64,000 nucleotides of DNA from CAMDPA01 sp964574325 (GCA_964574325.1 CAZNMY010000023.1:3931-67930), one strand, 5' to 3'; positions 1 to 8,564 are shown, counted from the first letter of the stretch. Numbers and translations are program-made. The notes: generated by a model not told the origin, from the sequence alone.

Positions 1-174
1 TGCGATGTGGATCTGGCTTGCCTTCCGCATCTTCGCCGAGGGCGCGTGATCGGCTGTTGCCGGCTGCGTACTTCTCGCCTATCAGCGCATGCGGGCAGAT
101 CGCACCGGCGAAGCCACACTCGGTGGGTTTCACCGGGGGATCGGTCGATCACGCGTTTTTCTGAGGATGACCAA
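1..174. other. window edge, possible tail of an upstream gene
   Basis: No complete gene is visible. One plus frame reads a short hydrophobic peptide ending at a TGA at 47-49, and the same frame stays open afterwards to a TGA overlapping the next gene's GTG start. This could be the C-terminus of a membrane protein interrupted by a stop, or chance. Not enough sequence is present to decide. Confidence 0.2.
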
Positions 175-1470
175 GTGAAGCCCGGAGCCAGACTGCGCGC
201 AGCCGCCGAGGTGCTGGAGGCGATCGAGACGCGTCACCGTCCCGCAGCCGAGGCGCTGGCCGACTGGGGCAAGAGCCATCGCTTCGCGGGCTCCGGCGAC
301 CGAGCCGCGATCGGCAACCTCGTCTATGACGTGCTGCGGCGGCGGAACTCGCTCGGCCATCGGATGGGCTCTGATACCCCGCGTGCGCTGGCACTGGCGG
401 CAGCGCGGACCGCTTTCGGCATGAGCATCGTCGAGATCGATGCCGCAGCCGACGGCACGCAGCATGCGCTCGAGCCGTTGACGGACGCCGAGCGGACGGC
501 GCTGGCACGCGAGGCCGAACCTGGGCTTGCTCCCCACATCGCCGGAGACTTTCCCGAGTGGCTGACGCCGTCGATGACCCGCAGCTTCGGGGAGCGTGCG
601 GCCGCCGAAGGCGAGGCGCTCGCGCGTCGCGCACCGGTCGACCTGCGCGTCAACACGCTGAAGGCCGAGCGCGAGAAAGTGCTTCGGGCGCTCGACAGAT
701 ACGGCGCCGTCACCACGTCCATGTCGCCGATCGGCATCCGTATTCCAGCCCCCAGCGGTCCCGGCCGCACGCCGAACGTGGAGACCGAGACGGGGCATGG
801 CAAGGGCTGGTTCGAAATCCAGGACGAAGGCAGCCAGATCGCGGCGCTCATGGCGGGCGCGGGGCCGCGCAGTCAGGTGCTCGATCTGTGCGCGGGCTCC
901 GGCGGCAAGACGCTCGCTCTTGCAGCCGTGATGCAGAACACCGGCCAGATCTACGCATACGACGACAGCCGCGCGAGGCTGCGTCCGATCTTCGAGCGCC
1001 TGAAGCGGGCCGGCGCGCGCAACGTGCAGGTCCTCGATGCCGGTGACGAGGCGGCGCTCGCAGCGATGGGGCCGCGTTTCGATCTCGTTCTCGTCGACGC
1101 GCCGTGCACGGGCTCCGGCGTCTGGCGGCGGCGGCCGGATGCGAAATGGCGGGTGCGCCCTGCCAATCTCGCCGAGCGTCAGGTCGAGCAGCGCACGGTG
1201 CTCGACCTCGCGGCGAAGTCGGTGAAACCCGGCGGTCGCATCGTCTATGTCACGTGCTCTGTGCTGCCGGAAGAGAACGTCGACACGATCGCGAGCTTCA
1301 CCGCAGCCGAGCCGCACTTCTCGATCGTCCCGTTCGCAGTGCCGTGGGCCGCCGCGTTCTCCACACCGCCCCCCGTATCCGCGGACGGCCGTACCGACAC
1401 GCTGCTGCTCACGCCGGCGCGTCACGGCACCGACGGCTTCTTCGTCGCCACGCTGAAGCGGTCCGCCTGA
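175..1470 (+). CDS. rsmB: RsmB-type 16S rRNA cytosine-C5 methyltransferase
   Basis: AdoMet-dependent RNA m5C methyltransferase of the NOL1/NOP2/Sun group, expected to modify 16S rRNA near C967 in the cytoplasm. Residues 1-130 look like the NusB-like RNA-binding region of RsmB. The Rossmann core shows motif I VLDLCAGSGGKT at about 235-246, motif IV DAPCTGSG at 308-315 (Cys311) and motif VI with YVTCS (catalytic Cys361). Length of 431 aa is normal. The frame is open upstream to position 7, but the GTG at 175 is preceded by GAGGA at 163-167 with seven-base spacing, and family similarity begins there. Paralogous RsmB-like enzymes exist in alphaproteobacteria, so the exact target base is inferred. 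Confidence 0.9.
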   Translation: MKPGARLRAAAEVLEAIETRHRPAAEALADWGKSHRFAGSGDRAAIGNLVYDVLRRRNSLGHRMGSDTPRALALAAARTAFGMSIVEIDAAADGTQHALEPLTDAERTALAREAEPGLAPHIAGDFPEWLTPSMTRSFGERAAAEGEALARRAPVDLRVNTLKAEREKVLRALDRYGAVTTSMSPIGIRIPAPSGPGRTPNVETETGHGKGWFEIQDEGSQIAALMAGAGPRSQVLDLCAGSGGKTLALAAVMQNTGQIYAYDDSRARLRPIFERLKRAGARNVQVLDAGDEAALAAMGPRFDLVLVDAPCTGSGVWRRRPDAKWRVRPANLAERQVEQRTVLDLAAKSVKPGGRIVYVTCSVLPEENVDTIASFTAAEPHFSIVPFAVPWAAAFSTPPPVSADGRTDTLLLTPARHGTDGFFVATLKRSA

Positions 1471-2079
1471 CGCATCAGGGCAACACCGACACGCGCGCGC
1501 AGGAAAATCGGAGGCTTCCCGGTTTCTTTGCGGGAAACCCTTATTCTCCTATTGCAATGGTTGAAGCCGCGCTTATCTTCCTTCGCCGTTGGGACCAGCG
1601 GGGTCCCGTATCGGCACGGCCGAACTGCACGCTTTCGCCAGGGGTCTTCTGTCGTGTCTCCGGACAGGGAGGAGTTGGCGCTCGTATGCAGGCTGCGGCA
1701 TGCGGAGGACAGTCGTCCATCATGGCACCAGCTTCCGAGGCGAAGCGGCCTGAACGCACGTACGACGTGCGCTCCTCCCTCGATCCGACACCGGATCGCG
1801 AGGCACTCACATCGTGTAAAACCAGCGAAATCGAGTGCTGGAACGATGGCGGCGGCGCAGCAAGCGTCGCCGAATACGTTTTCGGCGCTCATCCCCAGGG
1901 ACCGCCGGGGAAGGAAGCGGCTCTCTGAGAGCCGCCGCCGCGTCAGCGGCACGAGGCCGGTGCCTGTGAGGGCCGAGCCCGAACGCGCCGGCTCCGTCAC
2001 GTCCGCTCCGGTCACGTCGGGGCAGGATGCGGCCTGTCCCCTTTCCCTGTCATCCCCAGCGAACACTCCGAAGAGCGCC
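1471..2079. other. 609-bp gap with several perfect short hairpins
   Basis: No convincing gene: the long open frames here lack any family signature and are low in complexity. Four compact perfect inverted repeats are visible: 1591-1607 (6-bp arms GGGACC/GGTCCC), 1756-1770 (GCACGT/ACGTGC), 1782-1797 (GATCCG/CGGATC) and 1917-1935 (9-bp arms GCGGCTCTC/GAGAGCCGC with one central base). They could belong to a structured leader or small RNA upstream of the SET gene. No known riboswitch, tmRNA, RNase P or SRP RNA signature was recognised. Confidence 0.4.
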
Positions 2080-2697
2080 ATGTCTCACCTCGAGCAGCAG
2101 ATGGACGTCCGACGATCGTCGCAGGCTTCGAATTCCTATCTCTCCGCCAAGTGCATCGTCCGCATCGCCGAAGAAAAAGGCGGCTACGCCGTTTATGCCG
2201 CCGAGCCCATCGCGAAGGGCGAGCTCCTGGTGATGTGGAGCGGCACCCTCGTCGACGGCGCCAGGCTCGAAACGCTGCCGGATGCCTTCCGCCGCCACTC
2301 GCTGCAGGTCGAGGAGGATCTGTTCCTGGTCTCGCTGACCGACTGCGAGCCGGCCGATTACGTCAATCACAGTTGCAATCCGAACGCGGGCCTCAGCGGC
2401 CAGATCTCGCTGGTCTCGATGCGCGATATCCAGGCCGGCGAAGAGATCACCTACGACTACGCGATGAGCGACGGTTCCGACTACGACGTTTTCCCCTGCT
2501 CGTGCGGCGCTCCGCAGTGCCGGGGCCACGTCGGCGGCAAGGACTGGCGCAACGAGGCGCTGTGGGTCCGCTATGCCGGGTACTACTCGCCTTATCTCGC
2601 AGCGCGCATCGTGCGCCTCAAGAGCCGCCGCCGCGCACAATCGAGGCGCGCACGTATCGAGGGCCTGGGCAAGCCTGCGAGCCTGCTGACGACCTGA
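2080..2697 (+). CDS. SET-domain protein methyltransferase with post-SET cysteines
   Basis: A 205-aa protein with one SET domain, the fold used by protein lysine methyltransferases that take the methyl group from AdoMet. Visible motifs are an N-terminal GGYAVYAAEPIAKGE segment, NHSCNPN at 96-102, GEEITYDY at 120-127 with the catalytic-type Tyr, and a post-SET-like zinc cluster C140-S-C142-G-A-P-Q-C147. The C-terminus is Arg/Lys-rich. The frame is open upstream to 1528, but similarity begins only after the ATG at 2080; the ATG at 2101 is an alternative. The substrate is unknown. A second, smaller SET gene lies tail-to-tail 54 bp downstream. Confidence 0.8.
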   Translation: MSHLEQQMDVRRSSQASNSYLSAKCIVRIAEEKGGYAVYAAEPIAKGELLVMWSGTLVDGARLETLPDAFRRHSLQVEEDLFLVSLTDCEPADYVNHSCNPNAGLSGQISLVSMRDIQAGEEITYDYAMSDGSDYDVFPCSCGAPQCRGHVGGKDWRNEALWVRYAGYYSPYLAARIVRLKSRRRAQSRRARIEGLGKPASLLTT

Positions 2698-2751
2698 AGC
2701 TCCAGGGGCGAACTCCCCCGATCAGAACTACTTGGATCGGAACGACTGAGA

Positions 2752-3147
2752 TCAGGGCGCGACTTTCAACCGGAACTCCATGTCGAACTCGGCGTAATTG
2801 CAGGTGATCTCTTCACCCGGCTGGATATCGCGCGTGGCGATGTCCTGCCCGAAGATGTTGGCGCTGTCGGGGTAGTCGCCTCTGGTGTTCGCGTCGTCCG
2901 CGTGGTTCACGAACCGCGCGTTGTCCAGGCAGTAGATGTAGAGCCCGGTCTTGCGGTCGAGATAGCTGTAGCGCAGCAGCGCGCTCTTCATCGGCTCGGC
3001 GATGGCCTCGACCACCTCGCGCGAAAGTAGCTGATCGAGCCCCGGCGTGAACTTCCAGGTCGGGGTTCCCCTGGGGATGAACTCGTCTGCGAAGACGCCG
3101 ATGCCCTCGATCGGGCTCATACCCAGGCGGGTCTTGACCAGCAGCAT
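2752..3147 (-). CDS. small SET-domain protein
   Basis: A 131-aa minimal SET protein: N-terminal SPIEGIGVFADEFIPRGT (residues 11-28), the AdoMet-binding NARFVNHADDANT (76-88, with Asn81-His82), and GEEITCNYAEF (111-121). It has no post-SET cysteine cluster, so it is a different subfamily from its convergent neighbour at 2080-2697 rather than a recent duplicate. Stand-alone short SET proteins are widespread in proteobacteria and are annotated as protein-lysine N-methyltransferases, but their substrates are mostly unknown. The ATG at 3147 is the first in the frame. Confidence 0.78.
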   Translation of the reverse strand: MLLVKTRLGMSPIEGIGVFADEFIPRGTPTWKFTPGLDQLLSREVVEAIAEPMKSALLRYSYLDRKTGLYIYCLDNARFVNHADDANTRGDYPDSANIFGQDIATRDIQPGEEITCNYAEFDMEFRLKVAP

Positions 3148-3231
3148 CCGACGTTCCCCGATAATGCCTCAGCGGTGCGCCCTTACAATGGTTCGCCCGA
3201 GGGCTGTCAAGCGACTGTCCAAGTCACGCAA

Positions 3232-3326
3232 GTCATCCCGGTGCTCGTCACCGGGATCCAGGGTGCTCCAATTGCAATGCTCCGAGTTGTGGCATTCTGG
3301 ATCCCGGGCACAAGGCCCGGGATGAC
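3232..3326. repeat. dispersed palindromic repeat (GTCATCCCGG family), complete copy
   Basis: Four 10-bp blocks form a mirrored pair: GTCATCCCGG (3232-3241), CCGGGATCCA (3251-3260), TGGATCCCGG (3298-3307) and CCGGGATGAC (3317-3326). The second half is the inverted copy of the first, as in REP/BIME elements. Related copies lie at 34629-34657 and 38131-38264, all intergenic. In the first 29 bases, this copy and the 34629 copy match at 26 positions. Confidence 0.75.
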
Positions 3327-3430
3327 CTTACTTCCCTTGATGTGCCCTCCGGGAAGGCGTTGCCTGCCGGCGGCGGCCGTGTCATGCCGCGATCACTGTT
3401 CAAGCTGCGACCAGTGCGGAGAACGCGACT

Positions 3431-4075
3431 TTGGAAATGCTCGTCACGGGGCCGGATGACGGCCCGCTGCTGCTCCTCGCCCATGGCGCCGGCGCGCAGA
3501 TGGATAGCCCGTTCATGGAGGCGTTCGCCGCGCTGATGGCCGAGCGCGGCATCGGCGTGGCGCGTTTCGAGTTCCCCTACATGGCGGCGCGCCGGGCCGG
3601 GGGCAAGAAACGTCCGCCGCCGAAGGCCGAAACGATGATGCCGTCCTACGTCGAGGCGGTTGCGCAGTGCCGGTCGGGTCATCCGGATCGCCCGCTGTTC
3701 ATCGGCGGAAAATCGATGGGCGGCCGCATCGCGAGCCTCGTCGCGGACGCGGTCTACGCGCAGGGCGACTGCAAGGGGCTCGCGTGCCTGGGCTATCCGT
3801 TCCATCCGCCGAATATTCCCGACAAGCCGCGCACTGCGCATCTCCTCGCGCTGCAATGTCCCGCGTTGATCGTCCAGGGCGAACGCGATCCGTTCGGCAC
3901 CAAGGCCGAAATCGAGGCGTTCGGTCTCGCCCCCTCGATCTCCTTCCATTGGGCCGGCGACGGCGATCACGACTTCGGGCCGCGCGGCGGCTCCGGGCAC
4001 ACCCGCAAGGGCAATCTCGCCGCCGCCGCCGATGCCGTCGCGGCGTTCGTCGCTGCACGGCGGCCAAGCAAATAG
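3431..4075 (+). CDS. alpha/beta hydrolase of the KANL3/Tex30 type
   Basis: A 214-aa single-domain serine hydrolase. The oxyanion segment LLLAHGAGAQMDSPFM is at about 14-29, the nucleophile elbow GGKSMGG has Ser95, the acid is probably Asp153 in GERDPFG, and the base is His180 in GDGDHDF. The pattern HGAGAxMDSPFM with FEFPYM matches the family often annotated as alpha/beta-hydrolase of the KANL3/Tex30 or dienelactone-hydrolase-like group; no substrate is established. GGAGA at 3417-3421 is well spaced for the TTG at 3431; the ATG at 3437 is the alternative. Confidence 0.8.
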   Translation: MEMLVTGPDDGPLLLLAHGAGAQMDSPFMEAFAALMAERGIGVARFEFPYMAARRAGGKKRPPPKAETMMPSYVEAVAQCRSGHPDRPLFIGGKSMGGRIASLVADAVYAQGDCKGLACLGYPFHPPNIPDKPRTAHLLALQCPALIVQGERDPFGTKAEIEAFGLAPSISFHWAGDGDHDFGPRGGSGHTRKGNLAAAADAVAAFVAARRPSK

Positions 4076-4147
4076 GTGCGGGTTCGATTGGCCTCGGCCC
4101 GAATTCGGCTTAGGCTCTCGGCCAACCAAGCCATCCGGAGAGACGCC

Positions 4148-5392
4148 ATGGACACCGATCCCCGCGCGAAGCCTCACGCGCCCGCCCACGCCGCACGCGC
4201 GCCGCTGGCCGCCAAGGCCCGGGAGGCGATGGAGAAGCTCAACGGCGAAGCCGGGCATCTCGCGATCTGGCTCAGGACCCAGGCGAACGCGCCCTCGCAG
4301 AAGCCGTGGTTCACGCATACCGGCGCGGCCGATGCCGGCGAGATGGCACAGGGCAAGGTCGCGGCGGGTCAGATGAAGGCATCGCCGCATCACTGGAAGT
4401 GGCGGGAGATCTCGCCCTACCTGGACAGAATCGCGCAGATCGCCGCCAACGCGGACGTCCCGCCCGTCGAGTTCGCCGAGCGCCAGCAGTTCCTGCTGAC
4501 CAACCCCGGTCTCGCCGGCCGGCTGCAGGTCGCCTCGACGATCCGCTGCGCCGTGTCGATCTACAACCCGGGCGACCTCGCGCGCGCTCATCTACACACG
4601 CCGAACGCGAGCCGCACGATCCTGTCGGACAGCGGCGGCTACACCAACGTCGAGGGCGAGAAGATCCGCGCCGCGCGCGGCGATCTCATCCTGACGCCGA
4701 ACGGCACGTGGCACGATCACGGCAACGACGACAAGAAGCCGGTCGTGTGGATCGACACGCTCGATTGGCCGATCCTCGAGTTCCTCGATTGCATCTGGCT
4801 CGACGAGGACATGCCCACAGGGACCGTCGATGTCAGCGCGAACGTGCAGATCCAGAAAACCTCGCTCGATGCCGGATACTCGCAGCGCGCTTACGGACGC
4901 GGTGGCCTCGTCCCGTCGTTTCTCGAGCACAACCGCGGCGCGGGCCACGGCGTGTCCCCCAACGTGCATTATCGCGGCGCCGACATTCGCGCGGCATTGG
5001 ATGGGCTACGCGGCGAGAGAGGCTGTTCTTACGAGGGCGTGCCGCTCGACATCGTCAATCCCGTAAACGGCGCTCCTTTGTTCGCGACGCTCGGCTTCGG
5101 CGCGCAGATGCTGCGCGCGGGCGAGGAAACGCTGGCGAAGCGCGAAACCTCCAACGTCGTCTACGTCGTGCTCGAAGGGCGCGGGCAGACGGAGGTCGGT
5201 GGCCGCACCTTCGACTGGGAGGAGAACGACATATTCGTGGTGCCGAACTTCCTGTGGCGTCGCCATGTCAACAAGGGCACGAAGGACGCCGTGCTCTACA
5301 CCATGCACGACCGGCCGCTGCTCCAGAAGATCGGCCAGTACCGCGTACAGGGCCGCGCCAAGGACGGCACCGTCGTGCAGATCGTGACGTGA
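4148..5392 (+). CDS. bicupin gentisate 1,2-dioxygenase-like protein
   Basis: A 414-aa protein with two cupin domains, arranged as in gentisate (2,5-dihydroxybenzoate) 1,2-dioxygenase, a non-haem Fe(II) ring-cleavage enzyme. The first cupin carries probable metal ligands His148 and His150 (ARAHLHTPNASR) and the GDLILTPNGTWHDHGN block with His189/His191, followed by WIDTLDWPIL. The second cupin (about 310-400) lacks the histidine set, as usual for these enzymes. The ATG at 4148 follows GGAGAG at 4137-4142. There is no neighbouring gentisate pathway gene (maleylpyruvate isomerase or fumarylpyruvate hydrolase), so another aromatic or hydroxy-acid substrate is possible. Confidence 0.82.
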   Translation: MDTDPRAKPHAPAHAARAPLAAKAREAMEKLNGEAGHLAIWLRTQANAPSQKPWFTHTGAADAGEMAQGKVAAGQMKASPHHWKWREISPYLDRIAQIAANADVPPVEFAERQQFLLTNPGLAGRLQVASTIRCAVSIYNPGDLARAHLHTPNASRTILSDSGGYTNVEGEKIRAARGDLILTPNGTWHDHGNDDKKPVVWIDTLDWPILEFLDCIWLDEDMPTGTVDVSANVQIQKTSLDAGYSQRAYGRGGLVPSFLEHNRGAGHGVSPNVHYRGADIRAALDGLRGERGCSYEGVPLDIVNPVNGAPLFATLGFGAQMLRAGEETLAKRETSNVVYVVLEGRGQTEVGGRTFDWEENDIFVVPNFLWRRHVNKGTKDAVLYTMHDRPLLQKIGQYRVQGRAKDGTVVQIVT

Positions 5393-5868
5393 TCGGATTG
5401 TTGGAAATCTCATCTCCTGTCGTCATGGCCGCGCAGGCGGCCATCCACGTCACGTCTCGGTCCATGCCAATCGTGGGTTGGCAGTGCTTCTCGTCTCGAT
5501 GAGGCGTGGATGGCCCGCCTCCGCGGACCGTGACGTCGTTCCTCAGTCGTTGGAGTATCCGACCTTTCGTCATCACCCAATTCAGCCGGTTGATCCAGGA
5601 CACGAACGAGTTCGTCGATGAACCTCGGACCCCGTCTTCGGGCGGCATGACGACGGGCGATGGTGGCGGGTTGCCGCTGGCGCTTACCCGAGAGCGTGCG
5701 GTAGCACCGCGTCAGAGGAGACATTCGGACAATCAGGTAGTTTGCATGCGAGCATCAGCCGCCGGATCCATCAAATCCCCGCGATTGCCCCGCTTTCGTA
5801 CTTGGCGGGTCGAGGGCCGGCATCGATACTCGCACCTCGAGACTGCACACGAGTGTTTCTGGGCGATC
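5393..5868. other. 476-bp gap with a long inverted repeat
   Basis: No gene seen apart from open frames without family character. It contains the inverted repeat annotated at 5421-5535. The rest shows nothing recognisable. Confidence 0.5.
5421..5535. repeat. imperfect long inverted repeat
   Basis: The left arm 5421-5450 contains CGTCATGGCCGCGCAGGC and GGCCATCCACG. The right arm 5505-5535 is its imperfect reverse complement (CGTGGATGGCCCGCC then GGACCGTGACG). Arms are about 30 bp with a loop of about 54 bp. It resembles a second REP/BIME-like intergenic family, distinct from the GTCATCCCGG repeats. No second copy was noticed in this window. Confidence 0.6.
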
Positions 5869-6249
5869 ATGTTGGACAAGCTGGATGCGGCTGCGGAATT
5901 GTCGGTCGCGCGCGGATGCGGGTTTGCTTCGGTCGGTATATTCACGATGATGACGGGGTTGGCCGACCAGATGCAGGTCTCGCTCAAGGCGGGCGGAATC
6001 ATGGGTCTCATCATGACCATCATTCTCGCCGTGCGCGGCTTGTCCGCCCTGCGGACGCCCTATAAGCGGACGGAGGTCTGGATCATGCTCGCTCCGGCCG
6101 ATCGACCGGGGGCTGCTATCGCGCAGCAGTTGATCGGATGCGCCCGCCGGCAAGCCTATCTGCGCAATGCGCTCAACACGGCCTGCGTATCAGCGGGCTT
6201 CCTCGTCGCATCGCTGATCCTAGGCATGATCGGTGTTCGCCCGGGGTAA
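5869..6249 (+). CDS. small membrane protein of unknown function
   Basis: A 126-aa hydrophobic protein. Helices are predicted at about 45-63 (GGIMGLIMTIILAVRGLSAL) and near the C-terminus (AGFLVASLILGMIGV). Between them a conserved-looking soluble stretch includes YKRTEVWIMLAPADRP. The frame is open upstream to 5506, but that part is low complexity; the ATG at 5869 is where protein-like sequence begins. The family was not recognised. It may be cotranscribed with nothing: both neighbours face other directions. Confidence 0.6.
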   Translation: MLDKLDAAAELSVARGCGFASVGIFTMMTGLADQMQVSLKAGGIMGLIMTIILAVRGLSALRTPYKRTEVWIMLAPADRPGAAIAQQLIGCARRQAYLRNALNTACVSAGFLVASLILGMIGVRPG

Positions 6250-6276
6250 TGGCGATTGCCGGTGCGGGCGCCGGCC

Positions 6277-7635
6277 TCACAGTTCCACGCTCTCGCCGTA
6301 CTTCGGCACGACGACGTTCCAGCCGAAGCGGTCGATGACGTGCTGGCGCATGGCTTCAGCCGCTGCCGGTACGCCGTGCGTGATGAACGTCTGGCGCGGC
6401 GGCTTGCGGAAGTGGCGGAGCCAATCGAGGATCTCCGAATAGTCGGCATGCGCGGACATCGTGTCGAGCTGGACGACCTCGCAGCGCACCGGCCATTCCT
6501 GCCCGTGTATCTTCAGCGTGGGCTCGCCCCGCACGAGCCGGTCGCCGCGCGTGCCCGGCGCCTGATAGCCCGCGAGTAGTACGGTGTGCCTGGGGTCGCC
6601 GACATAGTCCTTGAGGTGATGCAGCACGCGCCCGCCCGTCGCCATGCCGCTCGCCGACAGGATGATCTTCGGTATCGGGCTCGTCCGGATCGCCTTGGAT
6701 TCGTCCACGCTGCGCGTCGTCCGCGCGATGGCGCACACCGCGGCGCACTCCTGCGGCGACAACCGGTGCTCGTTCCTGTGGCGCACCAGCACACTCGTCG
6801 CGTCGATCGCCATGGGACTGTCGAGGAACACCGGGATATCCGGGATCTGGCGGTCCTGCTTGAGCCGGTAGAGATGATAGAGCAGGTCCTGCGTGCGCCC
6901 GACCGCGAAGGCGGGAACGACGACCGTGCCGCCACGCGCCGCGGTCCGCCGCACCACCTCGCCGATCTGCGCGGCGGGCTGCTCAGGCCCGTGCAGCCGG
7001 TCGCCGTAGGTCGATTCGAGTACGAGATAGTCGGCTTCCTGCATCTGCGCCGGCGGCTTCATCAGGGGACTGCTCGGCCGGCCGATGTCGCCTGAAAACA
7101 GGATCGAGCCGGCGTCGGCGTCCACGATCTGGATGAACGAAGAGCCGAGGATGTGGCCGGAGCGCGAGAGCGTGAACGTGAGACGCGGCGCGAATTCGTG
7201 CGGCTTGCCGAAGCCGAGCGGCTTCAGCGATTCCAGCGCTGCCCGCGCGTCTTCCTCCGTGTAGAGCGGTAGCGCCGGTCTGTGCCGCGAATAGCCGTAG
7301 CGGTTGGCCGCGTCCGCGTCGTCCTCCTGGATGCGGCCGCAGTCGGGCAGCAGGATGCCGCACAGGTCGGCGGTCGCTTCGGAACAGTAGACGGGTCCCG
7401 TGAAGCCGTCGCGGACGAGGCGGGGGATATAGCCGCTGTGGTCGATATGCGCGTGGGTCAGCAACACCGCATCGAGAGCGGACGGCGCGAACGGCAGGCT
7501 TTCCCAGTTGCGCTCGCGAAGCGCTTTCTGCCCCTGGTACAAACCGCAATCGACGAGGAAGCGCTCGCCGTCTCGTTGGATCAGGTACTTCGAGCCGGTG
7601 ACCGTTTCGGTCGCCCCGAGAAACGTCAGACGCAT
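6277..7635 (-). CDS. MBL-fold/beta-CASP metallo-hydrolase (RNase-type)
   Basis: A 452-aa member of the metallo-beta-lactamase superfamily with a beta-CASP insertion and an RNA-specificity C-terminus (CPSF73/YSH1-like bacterial branch). Zinc motif 2 is HAHIDH at 61-66. Further on are FSGDIGRP, ESTYGDRLH, PAFAVGRTQDLLYHL, FLDSPMA, LSASGMATGGR, MSAHADYSEIL and ITHGVP, covering motifs 3-4 and A-C. A nuclease acting on RNA is the expected role, but bacterial proteins of this subgroup are largely uncharacterised. AAGGAG eight bases before the ATG at 7635 decides the start over the TTG at 7653. It probably shares a transcript with the LOG gene upstream (35-bp gap). Confidence 0.87.
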   Translation of the reverse strand: MRLTFLGATETVTGSKYLIQRDGERFLVDCGLYQGQKALRERNWESLPFAPSALDAVLLTHAHIDHSGYIPRLVRDGFTGPVYCSEATADLCGILLPDCGRIQEDDADAANRYGYSRHRPALPLYTEEDARAALESLKPLGFGKPHEFAPRLTFTLSRSGHILGSSFIQIVDADAGSILFSGDIGRPSSPLMKPPAQMQEADYLVLESTYGDRLHGPEQPAAQIGEVVRRTAARGGTVVVPAFAVGRTQDLLYHLYRLKQDRQIPDIPVFLDSPMAIDATSVLVRHRNEHRLSPQECAAVCAIARTTRSVDESKAIRTSPIPKIILSASGMATGGRVLHHLKDYVGDPRHTVLLAGYQAPGTRGDRLVRGEPTLKIHGQEWPVRCEVVQLDTMSAHADYSEILDWLRHFRKPPRQTFITHGVPAAAEAMRQHVIDRFGWNVVVPKYGESVEL

Positions 7636-7670
7636 GATGCCGGCTCCTTCCAAGGTCTATTCTCGGCAGG

Positions 7671-8513
7671 TCAACTGGGCTGCCCTTCTGTCGATGTGAA
7701 ATCGGCTGAGCGCGGGACGAGCCCGTTCTCGACCATGATGGTCCACGCTTCCTCCGCATCGTCGACGATGTCGAACAGGTCGGCATCCGCGGCGGCGATC
7801 ATGCCGAATTCGATCATCGCCTCGAAGTTGATCACCTTGTTCCAGTAGTCCCGCCCGAACAGGATGATCGGCATCGCCGGCGCCTTGCCGGTCTGGCGTA
7901 GTGTCAACAACTCGAACAGCTCGTCCATCGTACCGAAGCCGCCGGGGAATACCGCGAGTGCGCTGGCGCGCATGGCCAGATGCATTTTGCGCATCGCGAA
8001 GTAGTGGAAGCGAAACGTCAGCTCGGGCGTCGAGTAGGCATTGGGCTCCTGCTCGGCCGGCAGCGTAATGTTGAAGCCGATCGAAGGCGCGCCGGCCTCC
8101 GATGCGCCGCGGTTCGCCGCTTCCATGATGCCCGGGCCGCCGCCGGTGGCGATGACATTGTCCCGGAGGTGGTGATCGGTGACCTTCGCCCCGCCTCGCT
8201 CCGAGACGATATGGGCGAAGCGTCTGGCCTCCTCGTACCAGCGCACGAGCCCCACCCGCTTTCTCGCCGACGCGAGCGCCGCGGGACCGTCGGCCGCGCG
8301 CAGTATTTTTTCTGCAGCCTCGGGTGAAGGAATGCGCGCGCTGCCGAAGACGATCACGGTCGAGCGCACGCCCCAGTCCCGCAGCAGCAGCTCGGCTTTG
8401 CCGTACTCCAACGCAAAGCGGATGGAGCGCATTTCGTCTCGCAGCAGGAACTCGGTGTCCTGGACGGCCAGAACGTAACTGCGTGAGCGCTTTTGCGGGT
8501 CGTTCGAGGGCAT
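7671..8513 (-). CDS. LOG-family Rossmann-fold protein (TIGR00730)
   Basis: A 280-aa protein with the two LOG signatures, GGGPGIMEAANRG at 124-136 and PGGFGTMDELFE at 190-201. LOG proteins are cytokinin-activating nucleoside-5'-monophosphate phosphoribohydrolases or general nucleotide hydrolases, often mislabelled lysine decarboxylases. The ~50-residue N-terminal extension puts it in the long bacterial subgroup. The ATG at 8513 follows AGGAA with six-base spacing; a GTG at 8540 is an upstream alternative. It lies just upstream of the beta-CASP gene on the same strand. Confidence 0.85.
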   Translation of the reverse strand: MPSNDPQKRSRSYVLAVQDTEFLLRDEMRSIRFALEYGKAELLLRDWGVRSTVIVFGSARIPSPEAAEKILRAADGPAALASARKRVGLVRWYEEARRFAHIVSERGGAKVTDHHLRDNVIATGGGPGIMEAANRGASEAGAPSIGFNITLPAEQEPNAYSTPELTFRFHYFAMRKMHLAMRASALAVFPGGFGTMDELFELLTLRQTGKAPAMPIILFGRDYWNKVINFEAMIEFGMIAAADADLFDIVDDAEEAWTIMVENGLVPRSADFTSTEGQPS

Positions 8514-8564
8514 TGCATGTTCCTGGCTGGTCGGCGTCACCGTGTGGGCGATGGTCCTCGATAT

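Noticed and set aside
7..174. N-terminal extension of the RNA methyltransferase
   Set aside because: The frame is open, but the sequence lacks family similarity, and a well-spaced ribosome site supports the GTG at 175.
130..1425. Long minus-strand open frame opposite the RNA methyltransferase
   Set aside because: A GC-rich shadow frame with Arg-rich composition and no motif; the plus strand carries all catalytic motifs. The same holds for other long antisense frames, e.g. 3248-4591, 13038-14738 and 14954-16207.
1471..2079. tmRNA, 6S RNA, RNase P or SRP RNA
   Set aside because: Several hairpins are present, but no conserved core of any of these RNAs and no tag-peptide frame could be found.
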